Below, piece by piece: positions 40,840 to 50,392 of a stretch of 64,000 nucleotides of DNA. The notes under the pieces are model-generated. The model was not told the origin of the DNA. It did not search any database and saw nothing but the letters and a program-made list of their open reading frames with translations. The DNA lies in the NCBI RefSeq assembly GCF_019645815.1, contig NZ_CP080997.1, positions 2,794,880 through 2,858,879 on the forward strand, read 5' to 3'. A program made the translations under genes and the position numbers. The stretch comes from Mycolicibacter heraklionensis (GTDB lineage: Bacteria > Actinomycetota > Actinomycetes > Mycobacteriales > Mycobacteriaceae). Every line of letters starts with the position of its first letter. The first letter of the stretch is position 1.

Positions 40840-41817
40840 ATGCCGGAGATGCGCTCTAGCTGCACCGCCGCGGGAATCGCGCTGATCGGCGCCGGCCTCA
40901 TCGCCCCGATCGCAGCGCCGCCGCCCCTGCTGCCGGCATCCGTGATCGCCGACATCGCGCTGACCGCCCAGGACATCGTCATCGACGTCGTCCGGCACGC
41001 CGAGGACCTGGCGCCCGCCAACTCGCGGATCCCGTTCTCCCCCGAGTTCCCCGGGGCAGGGATCAGCGACCTGGGCAAGCAGCAGGCGATCGACACCGCC
41101 AACCAGATCTTCGGCCAGGTCGGCGGTCCCGGCCACGTAGCCGGGCTGTTTTCCGGGCCGGACACCGACGCCCAGGAAACCGCGGTGCCATTCGCCGCGC
41201 TGCAGGACCTGCAGCCGCAGATCCTCAACGGGTTGGTCGAGGTCGACGGCGGAATCTTCGCCAACCAGCCGGTGCTGAGCCTCGGCGGCATCTACTACGA
41301 CGTGGCCGTGGTGCTATGGATGTTGGGTCTGGTCAACGCCTTTCCGATTCCGGGTGCCGACGAATACAACGGAGTGGTCGTCAACGACAACTACACCGAG
41401 GCCGTCAACGCGATGTACGCCGCCGCGCTGGCCAATCCGGTCGTCGGAGACGACGGCAATATCACCGCCGTGGGCTACACCAGCGAAGCCTCGATGATGA
41501 TCTGGACCATGCTCAATGTGAAGAACCCCGATCCGACGGCGCTGGTCAACGAGCTGATCTCGTCGTTGCAAAACGGCGGGTCGCCCGGACTGGTCCCGAA
41601 CGCCGGACTGATCCAGCTCGCGGGCAACCCCGAGGACGGCTGGACGCTGCTGAGCTGGGCCGGACAGCAGGTCCCGGAGAATCCGGGCGTGCTGGGTGAT
41701 CTTTTCCTGATCTGGCGTGACCTGGTGCTGCCGCCGCAGGTGGCGGTCGACCACGTCCTGGACGCCCTGGTGTCCGGGACTCGGCGGCGCTCGCCGCGGC
41801 ATTCCAGGACGGGCTGA
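40840..41817 (+). CDS. Exported histidine-phosphatase-like protein, 3' end frameshifted
   Basis: The frame encodes about 325 residues with an N-terminal hydrophobic signal-like segment and a histidine phosphatase (phosphoglycerate mutase-like) pattern: DVVRHAED, then ISDLGKQQA. The second catalytic His is expected in a SHG-like motif before the final helices, but here that segment reads YTSEASMMIWT, so activity is doubtful. The last 14 residues (TRRRSPRHSRTG and neighbours) are basic and unlike the rest. A one-base change near 41776-41780 would instead continue through a normal coding-like frame to 41897. The start at 40840 has GGGGG upstream. Confidence 0.7.
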   Translation: MPEMRSSCTAAGIALIGAGLIAPIAAPPPLLPASVIADIALTAQDIVIDVVRHAEDLAPANSRIPFSPEFPGAGISDLGKQQAIDTANQIFGQVGGPGHVAGLFSGPDTDAQETAVPFAALQDLQPQILNGLVEVDGGIFANQPVLSLGGIYYDVAVVLWMLGLVNAFPIPGADEYNGVVVNDNYTEAVNAMYAAALANPVVGDDGNITAVGYTSEASMMIWTMLNVKNPDPTALVNELISSLQNGGSPGLVPNAGLIQLAGNPEDGWTLLSWAGQQVPENPGVLGDLFLIWRDLVLPPQVAVDHVLDALVSGTRRRSPRHSRTG

Positions 41818-41897
41818 CCGGCATCTCCGCGGCGCTGGAAGCAATGCCCGACACGCTGAACAACCTGTTCGCCGACCTCGCCGCCGGCACCTGGTGA
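41778..41897 (+). pseudogene. Displaced 3' coding end of the histidine-phosphatase-like gene
   Basis: Read from GAC at 41778, this frame gives DSAALAAAFQDGLTGISAAL and ends LFADLAAGTW at a stop at 41897, directly next to the rarA stop at 41898. Third positions are nearly all G or C, as in real genes here. It is best explained as the original C terminus, displaced by loss of one base, probably a G in the GGG at 41776-41778. Confidence 0.65.
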
Positions 41898-43235
41898 TCA
41901 GCGGCGACGGATGATCGCCCGCAACCGCGCCAACCGCCCGCCGATCTCGCGCTCAGCTCCCCGGCCGGTGGGCTGATAGTAGTCCACACCGACCAGATCG
42001 TCGGGTGGATACTGTTGCGGCACAACGCCGTCCGGATGATCGTGGGCGTAGCGGTAGCCGACCGCATTGCCCAGCGACTGCGCGCCCGCATAGTGCCCGT
42101 CGCGCAGGTGCGCCGGAACCGCCCCAGCCTTGCCGGCCCGGATGTCGGCCATCGCCGCGCCCAGCGCGGTGGTCACCGCGTTGGACTTCGGCGCGGTTGC
42201 CAGGTGCACGGTGGCGTGCGCCAGCGTCAGCTGCGCCTCGGGCATACCGATCAGCGCGACGGTCTGCGCAGCGGCCACCGCGGTCTGCAGCGCGGTCGGG
42301 TCGCCCATCCCGATGTCCTCGCTGGCCAGGATCATCAGCCGGCGGGCGATGAACCGCGGATCCTCCCCCGCCACCAGCATCCGGGCCAAGTAGTGCAGTG
42401 CGGCATCGACGTCGGAGCCGCGCACCGACTTGATGAACGCGCTGATGACGTCGTAGTGCTGGTCGCCGTCGCGGTCGTAGCGAACCGCGGCCTGATCCAG
42501 GGATCCCTCGACGATCTCGACGGTCACCCGCCCGCCCGCCTCAGCCGCCACTTCCAGTGCGGTCAAGGCCCGGCGGGCGTCCCCGGCGGCCAGCCGGACC
42601 AGCAGATCGACGGCGTCGGGCGCCACCTCGACGCGTCCGCCCAGGCCGCGTTCGTCGTCGATGGCGCGACGCACCACCGTGGCGATGTCCTCCGGGCCGA
42701 GCGGACGCAGCTGCAGGATCAGCGACCGGCTCAGCAGCGGGGCGACCACCGAGAACGACGGGTTCTCGGTGGTGGCTGCCACCAGCAGCACCACCCGGTT
42801 CTCCACCGCGGCCAGCAACGCGTCCTGCTGGGTCTTGGAGAACCGGTGCACCTCATCGATGAACAACACCGTCTGCTCGCCGTACGCCGCCGCGCGCCGG
42901 GCGGTGTCGATCACGGCGCGCACCTCTTTGACCCCGGCACTCAGCGCCGACAACGCTTCGAAGCGCCGCCCGGTGGCGCCGGAGATCAGCGAGGCCAGCG
43001 TGGTCTTACCGGTGCCCGGCGGACCGTAGAGAATGACCGACGCCGCCCCGGAGCCGTCGACCAGCCGGCGCAGCGGCGAGCCCGGCCCCAGCAGGTGATC
43101 CTGGCCGACCACCTCGTCGAGGGACGCCGGACGCATCCGCACCGCCAGCGGCGTGGAGGTGGCACCGGACTCATGCGGCTCATGCGCCGGGGCGCCGGTC
43201 AGGTCGAACAGTCCATCGGACACGCCTTCAGGCAT
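41898..43235 (-). CDS. rarA: Replication-associated recombination protein A (MgsA/RarA AAA+ ATPase)
   Basis: The 445-residue protein is a clamp-loader-like AAA+ ATPase with Walker [10 protein letters not shown], Walker B FIDEVHRF, sensor 1 TTENPSF and the C-terminal tetramerisation domain ([17 protein letters not shown]). It acts at stalled replication forks. It corresponds to M. tuberculosis Rv2559c. Its stop abuts the displaced end of the convergent phosphatase-like gene. Confidence 0.93.
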   Translation of the reverse strand: MPEGVSDGLFDLTGAPAHEPHESGATSTPLAVRMRPASLDEVVGQDHLLGPGSPLRRLVDGSGAASVILYGPPGTGKTTLASLISGATGRRFEALSALSAGVKEVRAVIDTARRAAAYGEQTVLFIDEVHRFSKTQQDALLAAVENRVVLLVAATTENPSFSVVAPLLSRSLILQLRPLGPEDIATVVRRAIDDERGLGGRVEVAPDAVDLLVRLAAGDARRALTALEVAAEAGGRVTVEIVEGSLDQAAVRYDRDGDQHYDVISAFIKSVRGSDVDAALHYLARMLVAGEDPRFIARRLMILASEDIGMGDPTALQTAVAAAQTVALIGMPEAQLTLAHATVHLATAPKSNAVTTALGAAMADIRAGKAGAVPAHLRDGHYAGAQSLGNAVGYRYAHDHPDGVVPQQYPPDDLVGVDYYQPTGRGAEREIGGRLARLRAIIRRR

Positions 43236-43261
43236 ACCATTCCCGCCTGAGCACCGTGACG

Positions 43262-44380
43262 TCAGCGGTGCACGATCACCCCGCGGATGTTCTTGCCGTC
43301 GCGCAGGTCCTGGTAACCCTCGTTGACCTGCTCCAAGGTGTAGCGGCGGGTGACCAGCTCGTCGAGCTTGAGCTGGCCGGCGTCATAAAGGCGCAACAGC
43401 CGCACGATGTCGTACTGCGGGTTGGCCCCGCCGAACAGGGTGCCCTTGATGGTTTTGCCGAACAGTGCCAGCTGGGTGCCGGAGACCTGCACGTTGAGGT
43501 CGTCCATGCGGCCCAGGGCGGCGACGACGACGGTGCCGCCCTTACCGACCGTGTTGAACGCCGCCGTCGTCACGGCCTCGTCCAGGTCGCCGACGGTGAT
43601 CAGCGCCTGGTCGGCCATCTGCCCCCAGGTGAGTTCGGCGATCTTGACCATCGCCTCGTCGGCGGTGGCGAACGCATGCGTGGCACCCAGCTTCAAGGCC
43701 GTCTCGCGTTTGAACGCCACCGGGTCGACCGCCACCACGTACTTGGCGCCGGCATGCGCGGCGCCCTGCACGGCGTTGATGCCGACCCCGCCGATGCCGT
43801 AGATCACCACGGTGTCCCCGGCGCGCACCCCACCGTCGTAGTTGGCCGTGGCCCAGCCGGTCGGCACCCCGCAGCCGACCAGCACCGCGGTCTCCAGCGG
43901 CAGCCAGTCGTCGACCTTGACCACCGACTGCTGGGGGACGGTCGCACGCTCGGCAAAGGTGCCCAGCATGCAGAACCCGCCGTAATCGGTTCCACCCGAG
44001 TGGAATCGGAACGTGCCGTCGGGCATACAGCCCTCCAGGATGGTGGCGCCCATGTCGCACAGGTTCTGCCGTCCGGTCGAGCAGTACCGGCAGGTGCCGC
44101 AGCTGGGGATGAAGCAGCACACCACGTGATCGCCCGGTTTGACCTTGGTGACCCCGGGGCCGACGTCCTCGATGATCCCGGAGCCCTCGTGCCCGCCGAC
44201 GATCGGGAACCGCGCCGGCCAGTCGCCGTCGGCCAGGTGCAAGTCCGAATGGCACAGCCCGGCGGCGGTGAACTTGATCAGCACCTCGCCCGGGCCGGGC
44301 CCGTCGAGGTCCAACTCCATGATCTCGAAAGGCTGGTTGGGCGCATGGGCCACGGCGGCAATTGTTTTCATGCCCGCCAT
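43262..44380 (-). CDS. Zinc-dependent, NDMA-type alcohol dehydrogenase
   Basis: The 372-residue medium-chain dehydrogenase has the catalytic zinc site (CHSDLH, GGHEGSG), four structural zinc Cys in [15 protein letters not shown] and the Rossmann motif [11 protein letters not shown]. The sequence is of the actinobacterial class III-like group that includes NDMA-dependent alcohol dehydrogenases. ATG 44380 (MAGMKTI) or the ATG three codons later could be the start. The physiological alcohol is not known. Confidence 0.9.
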   Translation of the reverse strand: MAGMKTIAAVAHAPNQPFEIMELDLDGPGPGEVLIKFTAAGLCHSDLHLADGDWPARFPIVGGHEGSGIIEDVGPGVTKVKPGDHVVCCFIPSCGTCRYCSTGRQNLCDMGATILEGCMPDGTFRFHSGGTDYGGFCMLGTFAERATVPQQSVVKVDDWLPLETAVLVGCGVPTGWATANYDGGVRAGDTVVIYGIGGVGINAVQGAAHAGAKYVVAVDPVAFKRETALKLGATHAFATADEAMVKIAELTWGQMADQALITVGDLDEAVTTAAFNTVGKGGTVVVAALGRMDDLNVQVSGTQLALFGKTIKGTLFGGANPQYDIVRLLRLYDAGQLKLDELVTRRYTLEQVNEGYQDLRDGKNIRGVIVHR

Positions 44381-44474
44381 CCAACTCGCTCAGGCGGCCC
44401 CGGTGGCCCGATTCAGCCGGATTCAACCGGATCGTCACGCCGGTCCAGCTTCGCCTCTCCTGCGTCGAGGCTCG

Positions 44475-45317
44475 CTAACCGCCGGATTGGGTCACGAAGT
44501 CGATCAGCTCCTCGACCCGGCCGATCAGCTCGGGCTCCAGGTCGGTCCAGTCCCGCACCCGGCCCCGGATGCGCTGCCAGGCAGCGGCGATGTCGGCCTG
44601 GCCGGTGTGCGGCCAGCCCAGTGCAGCACAGATCCCGTGCTTCCACTCCACGTTGCGCGGGATCTTCGGCCACACCTCCAATCCCAGCCGCCCCGGCTTC
44701 ACGGCCTGCCAGATATCGACGTAGGGATGTCCCACGATCAGGGTGTGCGCACCGCCCGGCCCACGGCGCACCGCCTCCGCGATGCGGGTCTCCTTGGAGC
44801 CGGCGACCAGGTGGTCGACCAGCACCCCGAGGCGTCGGCCCGGCCCGGGCTGGAATTCGGCGACGATGCCGGCCAGGTCGTCGATGCCGCCGAGGTACTC
44901 GACCACCACACCCTCGATGCGCAGGTCCTCACCCCAGACCTGCTCGACGAGTTCGGCGTCGTGGCGGCCCTCCACGTAGATCCGACTGGCCAGTGCGACC
45001 TTGGCGCGGGTGCCCCGCACCGCCACCGAACCCGACGCCGTTCGGGCGGGTGCCGCCGGCGCCGTGGGCCTGGCCTCGGTCAGAATCACCGGCTTGCCGT
45101 CGATCAGGTAGCCCGGGCCGACCGGGAATCCACGGGTGCGTCCGTGCCGGTCCTCGAGGTCCATCCGACCGTAGGCGATCCGCACGACGGCCCCGACGTA
45201 GCCGCTCTGGGCGTCTTCGACCACCATGCCGCGTTCCACCGGCACCTCCACCGAGCGGACTTTGCGGGCGGCGTGCGGGTTGTTGGAGAGGATGTCGGTT
45301 CCATAGCGGTCGGCCAC
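44475..45317 (-). CDS. DUF3097 family protein with Toprim-like segment
   Basis: The 280-residue protein belongs to the actinobacterial DUF3097 family. An N-terminal part (GYVGAVVRIAYGRMDLEDRHG) is followed by a segment with RIYVEGRHDAELVEQVWG, LGGIDDL and GVLVDHLVAGSKE. Glu then Asp-x-His in this arrangement look like a Toprim fold, as in OLD nucleases and primases; that is my inference. The start is GTG at 45317. It faces the AT-rich island before rpf. The function is unknown. Confidence 0.75.
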   Translation of the reverse strand: MADRYGTDILSNNPHAARKVRSVEVPVERGMVVEDAQSGYVGAVVRIAYGRMDLEDRHGRTRGFPVGPGYLIDGKPVILTEARPTAPAAPARTASGSVAVRGTRAKVALASRIYVEGRHDAELVEQVWGEDLRIEGVVVEYLGGIDDLAGIVAEFQPGPGRRLGVLVDHLVAGSKETRIAEAVRRGPGGAHTLIVGHPYVDIWQAVKPGRLGLEVWPKIPRNVEWKHGICAALGWPHTGQADIAAAWQRIRGRVRDWTDLEPELIGRVEELIDFVTQSGG

Positions 45318-45431
45318 CCGAGGCAGCCTAGGGGCGTCTGGCCATGCCCCCGGGGAACCGGGCGCGCGATTCCAGCGATTTTTTCTCGGCTGGGTCAGCT
45401 CGGGGCGCCCGCGCGCCGGGATCGCCCAACT

Positions 45432-45679
45432 ACCACTCTGACCTCAATAGTCACTTCAGCAACATTAGTAACTCAAAATTCTCTTAATTTCTAAGAGATC
45501 TCTCGCAACATACGTAACAATCACAACTTCATTAACTCAAACAACTGTTGTTTACTTTTACCTCAACTTATAACAACAAACTCATTTGCATCTTTAGGTG
45601 ACCAAAATGTGCAATTTCATCATTTATCGCGTTATGCTCGGAAACCTCACTGATAGACACCTATCACGGAGGTTGTGAT
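45432..45679. other. AT-rich intergenic island upstream of rpf
   Basis: I count 58 G or C in the 180 bases 45461-45640 (32%), against a strongly GC-rich surrounding. No gene fits. It contains several inverted repeats: CTCTTA/TAAGAG (45481-45497), AAACAAC-T-GTTGTTT (45539-45553) and TGATAG/CTATCA (45651-45666) just before the GGAGG of rpf. TATGCT at 45633-45638 is a possible -10. It is probably a complex regulatory region for rpf, possibly bound by a nucleoid protein. Confidence 0.7.
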
Positions 45680-46108
45680 ATGTACCGGAACACGGCACGG
45701 CGTGTCGTGCAGTTCGGACGGCGGCAGCTGACTTGGGCCACGTCCGGGCTGATCACCGGGGGGATTGTGGGCACGCTGCTGTCCTCGGCAGGAGTGGCCC
45801 ACGCGGATAACGTGGCGATGGGCTGGGATGCGGTCGCACAATGCGAATCGGGCGGCAACTGGGCCGCCGATACCGGCAATGGTTTCTATGGCGGGCTGCA
45901 GTTCAAACCGTCGACCTGGCGTGCATTCGGCGGTGTGGGATCGCCGGCGAAGGCATCGCGGGAAGAACAGATCGCCGTCGCCACTCGGGTTCTCGACGAG
46001 CAGGGCCCGTATGCGTGGCCGAAATGCGGACCGGGACGGGTATTCCCGTCGTCGGTGAAAGGCTGGGTGCCGCCGGCGATGCGCCAGCTGCTCAAACCGT
46101 TCTGGTGA
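45680..46108 (+). CDS. Resuscitation-promoting factor, RpfC-like
   Basis: The 142-residue exported protein has a signal peptide (about 1-42, ending VAHADN) and one Rpf transglycosylase domain: [20 protein letters not shown] with the catalytic Glu, then [11 protein letters not shown] and the Cys of WPKCG. It cleaves peptidoglycan and helps dormant cells resume growth. The short tail resembles M. tuberculosis RpfC more than RpfB or RpfA. GGAGG lies at 45668-45672. Its long AT-rich upstream region suggests elaborate control. Confidence 0.92.
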   Translation: MYRNTARRVVQFGRRQLTWATSGLITGGIVGTLLSSAGVAHADNVAMGWDAVAQCESGGNWAADTGNGFYGGLQFKPSTWRAFGGVGSPAKASREEQIAVATRVLDEQGPYAWPKCGPGRVFPSSVKGWVPPAMRQLLKPFW

Positions 46109-46114
46109 GTCCGG

Positions 46115-46528
46115 CTACTGCGGCTTCGGCGACAGCACCGCCTGGGTCTGGGTGACCCTGGCGACCAGTTTGCCGTTGTCGTCGCTCAGGTCGGTCTGCA
46201 CGACGATCGTCGTGCGCCCGACGTGCAGCGGAATGCTGGTCGCCGTCACAGCGCCGTCACGCACCGCGCGGAAGAAGTTGGTCTTCGACTCGATGGTCGA
46301 CGTGCTGGCGCCCTGCGGCAGGTTGACCACCGCGCACACCGCCCCTGCGGTGTCGGCGAACGCCATCAACGCTCCCCCGTGCAGCATCCCGCCGGTGGTG
46401 CAGCGCTCCGGCGCCCACGCCATGGTCGCGCGAACCTCTTGCGGTGACAGCTCAGCGATCTCGATCTGCAGCGCCGCCGCGAACGGCATGTTGGCGACCA
46501 CCAATCGGGCGAACTCGGCCGAATCCAT
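46115..46528 (-). CDS. Hotdog-fold thioesterase, PaaI-like
   Basis: The 137-residue protein has the hotdog motif GGMLHGGALMAFADTAGA and the central strand ESKTNFFRAVRDG. The family hydrolyses acyl-CoA or aryl-CoA esters. It is convergent with rpf (6-bp gap) and lies 47 bp upstream of aspS's end on the same strand. The substrate is unknown. Confidence 0.87.
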   Translation of the reverse strand: MDSAEFARLVVANMPFAAALQIEIAELSPQEVRATMAWAPERCTTGGMLHGGALMAFADTAGAVCAVVNLPQGASTSTIESKTNFFRAVRDGAVTATSIPLHVGRTTIVVQTDLSDDNGKLVARVTQTQAVLSPKPQ

Positions 46529-46575
46529 ACCCGTCAGCCTTGCCGACCGTCAGGCCGCTGTCTAGCGCCTGCGCC

Positions 46576-48345
46576 TCAGCGCTGGTGGGGCACCGCGTCG
46601 ATGCCGGCTTCCTTGCGCTGAGCCGCGGTGATCGGCGCCGGTGCGTCGGTCAGCGGATCGATGCCGCCGCCGGACTTCGGGAACGCGATGACCTCGCGGA
46701 TCGAGTCGACTCCGGCCAGCAACGCCACCACCCGATCCCAGCCGAACGCCAGGCCGCCGTGCGGAGGCGCGCCGAAACTGAAGGCGTCCAACAGGAATCC
46801 GAACTTCTCCTGCGCCGCCGCCTCATCGATCCCCATCACCTTGAAGACCTGCTGCTGGATGTCGCGGCGGTGGATACGGATCGAGCCGCCGCCGATCTCG
46901 TTGCCATTGCAGACCACGTCGTAGGCGTCGGCGAGCACCGCGCCGGGATCGGACTCGACGCTGTCGGCGTGCCCCGGCTTGGGCGCGGTAAACGCGTGGT
47001 GCACCGCGGTCCAGGCGCCCGCGCCGACCGCGACGTCACCGGCCGCGGTGGCGTCCCCGGCGGGCTCGAACAGCGGCGGGTCGACCACCCAGGTGAACGC
47101 CCAGGCTCCTTCATCGATCAGGCCCAGACGCCGGGCGATCTCGCCACGAGCGGCCCCCAGCAAGGCCCGAGACGGCTTAGCCGGTCCGGCCGCAAAGAAG
47201 ATGCAGTCCCCCGGTGCGGCACCGACGTGCCCGGCCAGCCCGGCGCGCTCAGCGTCGGTCAGGTTCTTGGCCACCGGTCCGGACAGCTCTCCGTCCTCGC
47301 CGACCAGCACGTACGCCAAGCCCTTGGCGCCGCGCTGTTTGGCCCACTCCTGCCAGCCGTCGAGGGTACGGCGCGGCTGCGACGCCCCGCCCGGCATAAC
47401 CACCGCGCCCACATAGGGGGCCTGAAACACCCGGAACGTGGTGTCGGAGAAGAACTCCGTACACTCCACCAGCTCCAAACCGAACCGCAGGTCGGGCTTG
47501 TCAGAGCCGAACCGGCGCATCGCGTCGGCGTAGGTCATCCGGGGCAGCGGCAACGGCAGGTCGTAGCCGATCAGTGCCCACAGCGCCTTGAGCACCTGTT
47601 CGGCGACGCCGATCACGTCCTCGGCGTCGACGAAGCTCATCTCCAGGTCCAGCTGGGTGAACTCCGGCTGACGGTCGGCGCGGAAGTCCTCGTCGCGGTA
47701 GCAGCGGGCGATCTGGTAGTAGCGCTCCATACCGGCCACCATCAGCAGCTGCTTGAACAGCTGCGGGCTCTGCGGCAACGCGTAGAACGAACCGGGCTGC
47801 AGCCGCGCCGGAACCAGGAAGTCGCGCGCCCCCTCGGGGGTAGAGCGGGTCAGCGTGGGGGTTTCGATCTCCACGAAGTCGTGGGCGGCCAGCACGGCGC
47901 GGGCGGCCGCGCTCACCTTGGAGCGCAGCCGCAGCGCAGCACCGGGGCCGTCTTCACGACGCAGATCCAGGTATCGGTAGCGCAGCCGGGCCTCCTCGCC
48001 GGCCGACTCGTCGAGCTGGAACGGCAACGGCGCGGCCTCGTTGAGCACCGTCAGTTCGGTCGCGTTGACCTCGATGGCCCCGGTGGGCAGGTCCGGGTTC
48101 TCATTGCCCTCGGGGCGGACCTCGACACCACCGGTGACCGCTACGCAGAACTCCGCCCGCAACCGATGCGCCTGCTCCAGAACAGCGGCGTCGCGGAATA
48201 CCACCTGCGCCACCCCGGAGGCGTCGCGCAGGTCGATGAAGATGACACCGCCGTGGTCACGTCGGCGCGCCACCCAACCGGCAAGCGTGACGCTGCGCCC
48301 GGCGTCGGTGGCCCGCAGTGAGCCGGCGTCGTGGCTGCGCAGCAC
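46576..48345 (-). CDS. aspS: Aspartyl-tRNA(Asn/Asp) synthetase
   Basis: The 589-residue class IIb synthetase has the N-terminal OB-fold anticodon domain, motif 2 in [19 protein letters not shown], a large GAD insertion and motif 3 in [12 protein letters not shown]. Mycobacterial AspRS is non-discriminating and also charges tRNA-Asn. The start is GTG at 48345, with AGGGGG upstream. It is divergent from the gene at 48453. Confidence 0.97.
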   Translation of the reverse strand: MLRSHDAGSLRATDAGRSVTLAGWVARRRDHGGVIFIDLRDASGVAQVVFRDAAVLEQAHRLRAEFCVAVTGGVEVRPEGNENPDLPTGAIEVNATELTVLNEAAPLPFQLDESAGEEARLRYRYLDLRREDGPGAALRLRSKVSAAARAVLAAHDFVEIETPTLTRSTPEGARDFLVPARLQPGSFYALPQSPQLFKQLLMVAGMERYYQIARCYRDEDFRADRQPEFTQLDLEMSFVDAEDVIGVAEQVLKALWALIGYDLPLPLPRMTYADAMRRFGSDKPDLRFGLELVECTEFFSDTTFRVFQAPYVGAVVMPGGASQPRRTLDGWQEWAKQRGAKGLAYVLVGEDGELSGPVAKNLTDAERAGLAGHVGAAPGDCIFFAAGPAKPSRALLGAARGEIARRLGLIDEGAWAFTWVVDPPLFEPAGDATAAGDVAVGAGAWTAVHHAFTAPKPGHADSVESDPGAVLADAYDVVCNGNEIGGGSIRIHRRDIQQQVFKVMGIDEAAAQEKFGFLLDAFSFGAPPHGGLAFGWDRVVALLAGVDSIREVIAFPKSGGGIDPLTDAPAPITAAQRKEAGIDAVPHQR

Positions 48346-48452
48346 AAATACCCCCTTGGTGCGGATGGTTCGATAACGGTTTGACGGTCGCCAAGTCTAG
48401 AGGCCCTTCGTGGCACTGCCCCGCGCCGGTCGGTGCTTTAAGCTGGCTCACT

Positions 48453-49556
48453 GTGACCAATGGCAGTGATGACCTCGACTTTGATTACGACGACGAGGAC
48501 GAGGACGAGGACTACGACGACGACGAAGTCGCTGCCCCTAAGCAGAACAAGAGCCTCAAATGGGGGTTGGCCGCGGTAGTCGTGCTGGCGGTGGTTGCGC
48601 TGGTGTTGGTCGCGGTGGTGCTGATGGGCGGCGACCCCGGTAAGGGTTCGCTGGACGGCTCGGCCTCCAGCCGCAACGCGGCGGCTTCGGGCATCGCCAG
48701 CGCGGACGACACCGGCCCGGTCTCGATCATCATGAATGACCCCAGTTGCACCGCGTGGATATCGATCAGCGGCAATTTGTCCAGCACGCTGTCGATGCTC
48801 GGACAGGGCAAGTGGAACGAGCGCGATCAGTCGATTCCGGCGTCGGCGTGGAACGACGAGCAGAAGAAGCAGTACCTGGCCGCCGGCCAGGTGGTGCGCA
48901 ACGCTGCCGCCCAGACCGTGGGTCTGGTGAAGCTGACTCCGCACCGGGTGATGCGAGAACTCTACGAGCAGTTCATCGCTTATGCCCGGACCTTCGTCGA
49001 GCACATTCCCACCTACACCGAGCGGGACGCTGCTCTGGCCGGTACCGCGCACAGCGCCGCTTCGGCGCTGGCCGCGATCTGCGCAGCCGCCAACAACGGA
49101 TCGGCAGCGACCCGCGCGCCGCTGGTCGAAGCGCAGGCCTCACCCACCAAGACCGCCTCGCCGGGCAACCCCGCCAACCCGCAGCGCTATTTGACCGGGT
49201 CCAATCCGGTGTGCGCGGACTGGAAGGCCACGCTGGAAAAGTTCGGTGTCGATGCCGCCGAATGGCACGGGATCGACCCCAGCATCCCCGGGACCTACTG
49301 GAACCCGCAGCAGAAGGCGATCAACCTGGCCGTCGGGCCCATCATGATCAGCTTGGCCAACAAGATGCAGCAGCTGGGCCGCCGCAGCAACAACCCCACC
49401 CTGCAGGACTTCGCGGAGCTGTCCGCCCAGTACCGGCGGGCGTTCGTGTTGGCGCTGCCGACCTACGACCCGACCGACAACTATCTGGCCAATGCCGCGA
49501 CATTCCTGTCCACCACGGTGCTGGGCGCCTGCTCGGCGGCAGCGACGACGGGGTAA
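48453..49556 (+). CDS. Membrane-anchored protein with duplicated extracytoplasmic domain
   Basis: The 367-residue protein starts with a very acidic cytoplasmic segment (about 1-28, mostly Asp and Glu), then one membrane helix (about 38-60), then an extracytoplasmic part. That part contains two copies of a domain of about 115 residues, each with a Cys, a Trp, the DxSIPxxxW pattern (DQSIPASAW and DPSIPGTYW), a helix with a LA/ELSAQY-like stretch, a PTY motif and a final Cys (AICAA, GACSA). The GTG at 48453 gives the acidic N terminus. I do not recognise a named family. An 18-bp perfect hairpin follows. Confidence 0.8.
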   Translation: MTNGSDDLDFDYDDEDEDEDYDDDEVAAPKQNKSLKWGLAAVVVLAVVALVLVAVVLMGGDPGKGSLDGSASSRNAAASGIASADDTGPVSIIMNDPSCTAWISISGNLSSTLSMLGQGKWNERDQSIPASAWNDEQKKQYLAAGQVVRNAAAQTVGLVKLTPHRVMRELYEQFIAYARTFVEHIPTYTERDAALAGTAHSAASALAAICAAANNGSAATRAPLVEAQASPTKTASPGNPANPQRYLTGSNPVCADWKATLEKFGVDAAEWHGIDPSIPGTYWNPQQKAINLAVGPIMISLANKMQQLGRRSNNPTLQDFAELSAQYRRAFVLALPTYDPTDNYLANAATFLSTTVLGACSAAATTG

Positions 49557-49574
49557 CGACAGTGCAGTAACACG

Positions 49575-49614
49575 CCGAAAGTGGCCGGGGCGAATCCGCC
49601 CCGGCCACTTTCGG
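49575..49614 (+). terminator. Perfect 18-bp hairpin terminator
   Basis: 49575-49592 (CCGAAAGTGGCCGGGGCG) pairs perfectly with 49597-49614 around the loop AATC. It lies just after the two-domain membrane protein gene and has no U-tract. Confidence 0.8.
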
Positions 49615-49660
49615 TCCGGCCCATCAAACCCGGCGCCCGTTCGCTCTCCCCCTAGAACGC

Positions 49661-49698
49661 AAGAAACCGGCGCAGCCTGCGGGCTGCGCCGGTTTCTT
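49661..49698 (-). terminator. Perfect 17-bp hairpin terminator of the Esx cassette
   Basis: 49661-49677 (AAGAAACCGGCGCAGCC) pairs perfectly with 49682-49698 around TGCG. It lies 18 bp beyond the EsxN-like stop. Confidence 0.8.
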
Positions 49699-49716
49699 GA
49701 TCGAAACTGGCTTGGA

Positions 49717-50001
49717 TCAGGCCCAGCTGGAGCCCACCGAGGCGTCGGTGTTGGCCATGTTGTTGCCCGCCGACTGCACCTTCTGACCGTGAGAGTTGGC
49801 CTGCTCGTAGATCACCGCGAAGTTGCGGCCCAACTGCGCCACAAACTCCTGGCACGCCACCGAACCCGCACCACCCCAGAAGTCACCGGCAGCCAGCACA
49901 TCGTGCACGATCGCCTGGTGCTCAGCCTCCAACGACGCCGCCTGGGCACGAATCAACGCACCGTGGGCATCCACATCACCGAACTGGTAGTTAATCGACA
50001 T
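49717..50001 (-). CDS. ESAT-6-like WXG100 protein, EsxN/EsxI type (ESX-5)
   Basis: The 94-residue protein closely matches the M. tuberculosis EsxN/EsxI (Mtb9.9) group: MSINYQFGDVDAHGA start, WGG turn in DFWGGAGS, and VGSSWA end. It forms a helical-hairpin heterodimer with the EsxM-like protein encoded 14 bp upstream and is secreted by ESX-5. No ESX-5 machinery gene is in this window, so this is an outlying duplicated cassette. Confidence 0.95.
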   Translation of the reverse strand: MSINYQFGDVDAHGALIRAQAASLEAEHQAIVHDVLAAGDFWGGAGSVACQEFVAQLGRNFAVIYEQANSHGQKVQSAGNNMANTDASVGSSWA

Positions 50002-50015
50002 CTGCGGTTCTCCTT

Positions 50016-50312
50016 CTAGCTCGACAGGATCTGCTGAGAAGCAGCTTCCTGCTGCTCGTAGTGGTTAGCGTCGCGAATCAGCCCATCCCGCACCCCGTGC
50101 AGCATGTTCACGATGTTGCGAAACGCGGTCTGCATCTGACCCATGGTGTCCATCGACGTCCGCTCCGCCAGACCACCCCAACCCGCACCGGAGATGTTGG
50201 TCGACGACGCCCACATCCGACGCGCCTCGTCCTCCACCGTCTGCGCATGCACATCAAAACGGCCCGCCATCGAACGCATCGCGTCCGGATCAGTCATAAA
50301 ACGTGTTGCCAT
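50016..50312 (-). CDS. WXG100 protein, EsxM/EsxJ type (ESX-5)
   Basis: The 98-residue protein closely matches the EsxM/EsxJ/EsxK/EsxP group: [13 protein letters not shown] start, turn GAGWGGLAE, and the C-terminal [14 protein letters not shown] with the YxxxE-type secretion signal region. It partners with the EsxN-like protein. An 80-bp gap separates it from the PPE gene. Confidence 0.95.
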   Translation of the reverse strand: MATRFMTDPDAMRSMAGRFDVHAQTVEDEARRMWASSTNISGAGWGGLAERTSMDTMGQMQTAFRNIVNMLHGVRDGLIRDANHYEQQEAASQQILSS

Positions 50313-50392
50313 GTTTTTCTCCCTCTTGCTCGGAATTCGTTGTGATGCCGGGCGCCGACCCGGCGGACACGTGTGTGTTCAGGCCCCTTCCG

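Noticed and set aside
45432..45679. ydaO-type (c-di-AMP) riboswitch before rpf
   Set aside because: Known upstream of some rpfA genes, but the conserved GC-rich riboswitch elements are not visible in this AT-rich stretch.
46444..48321. 625-codon plus-strand open frame over aspS
   Set aside because: It is antisense to aspS, which is fully supported by motifs and length.
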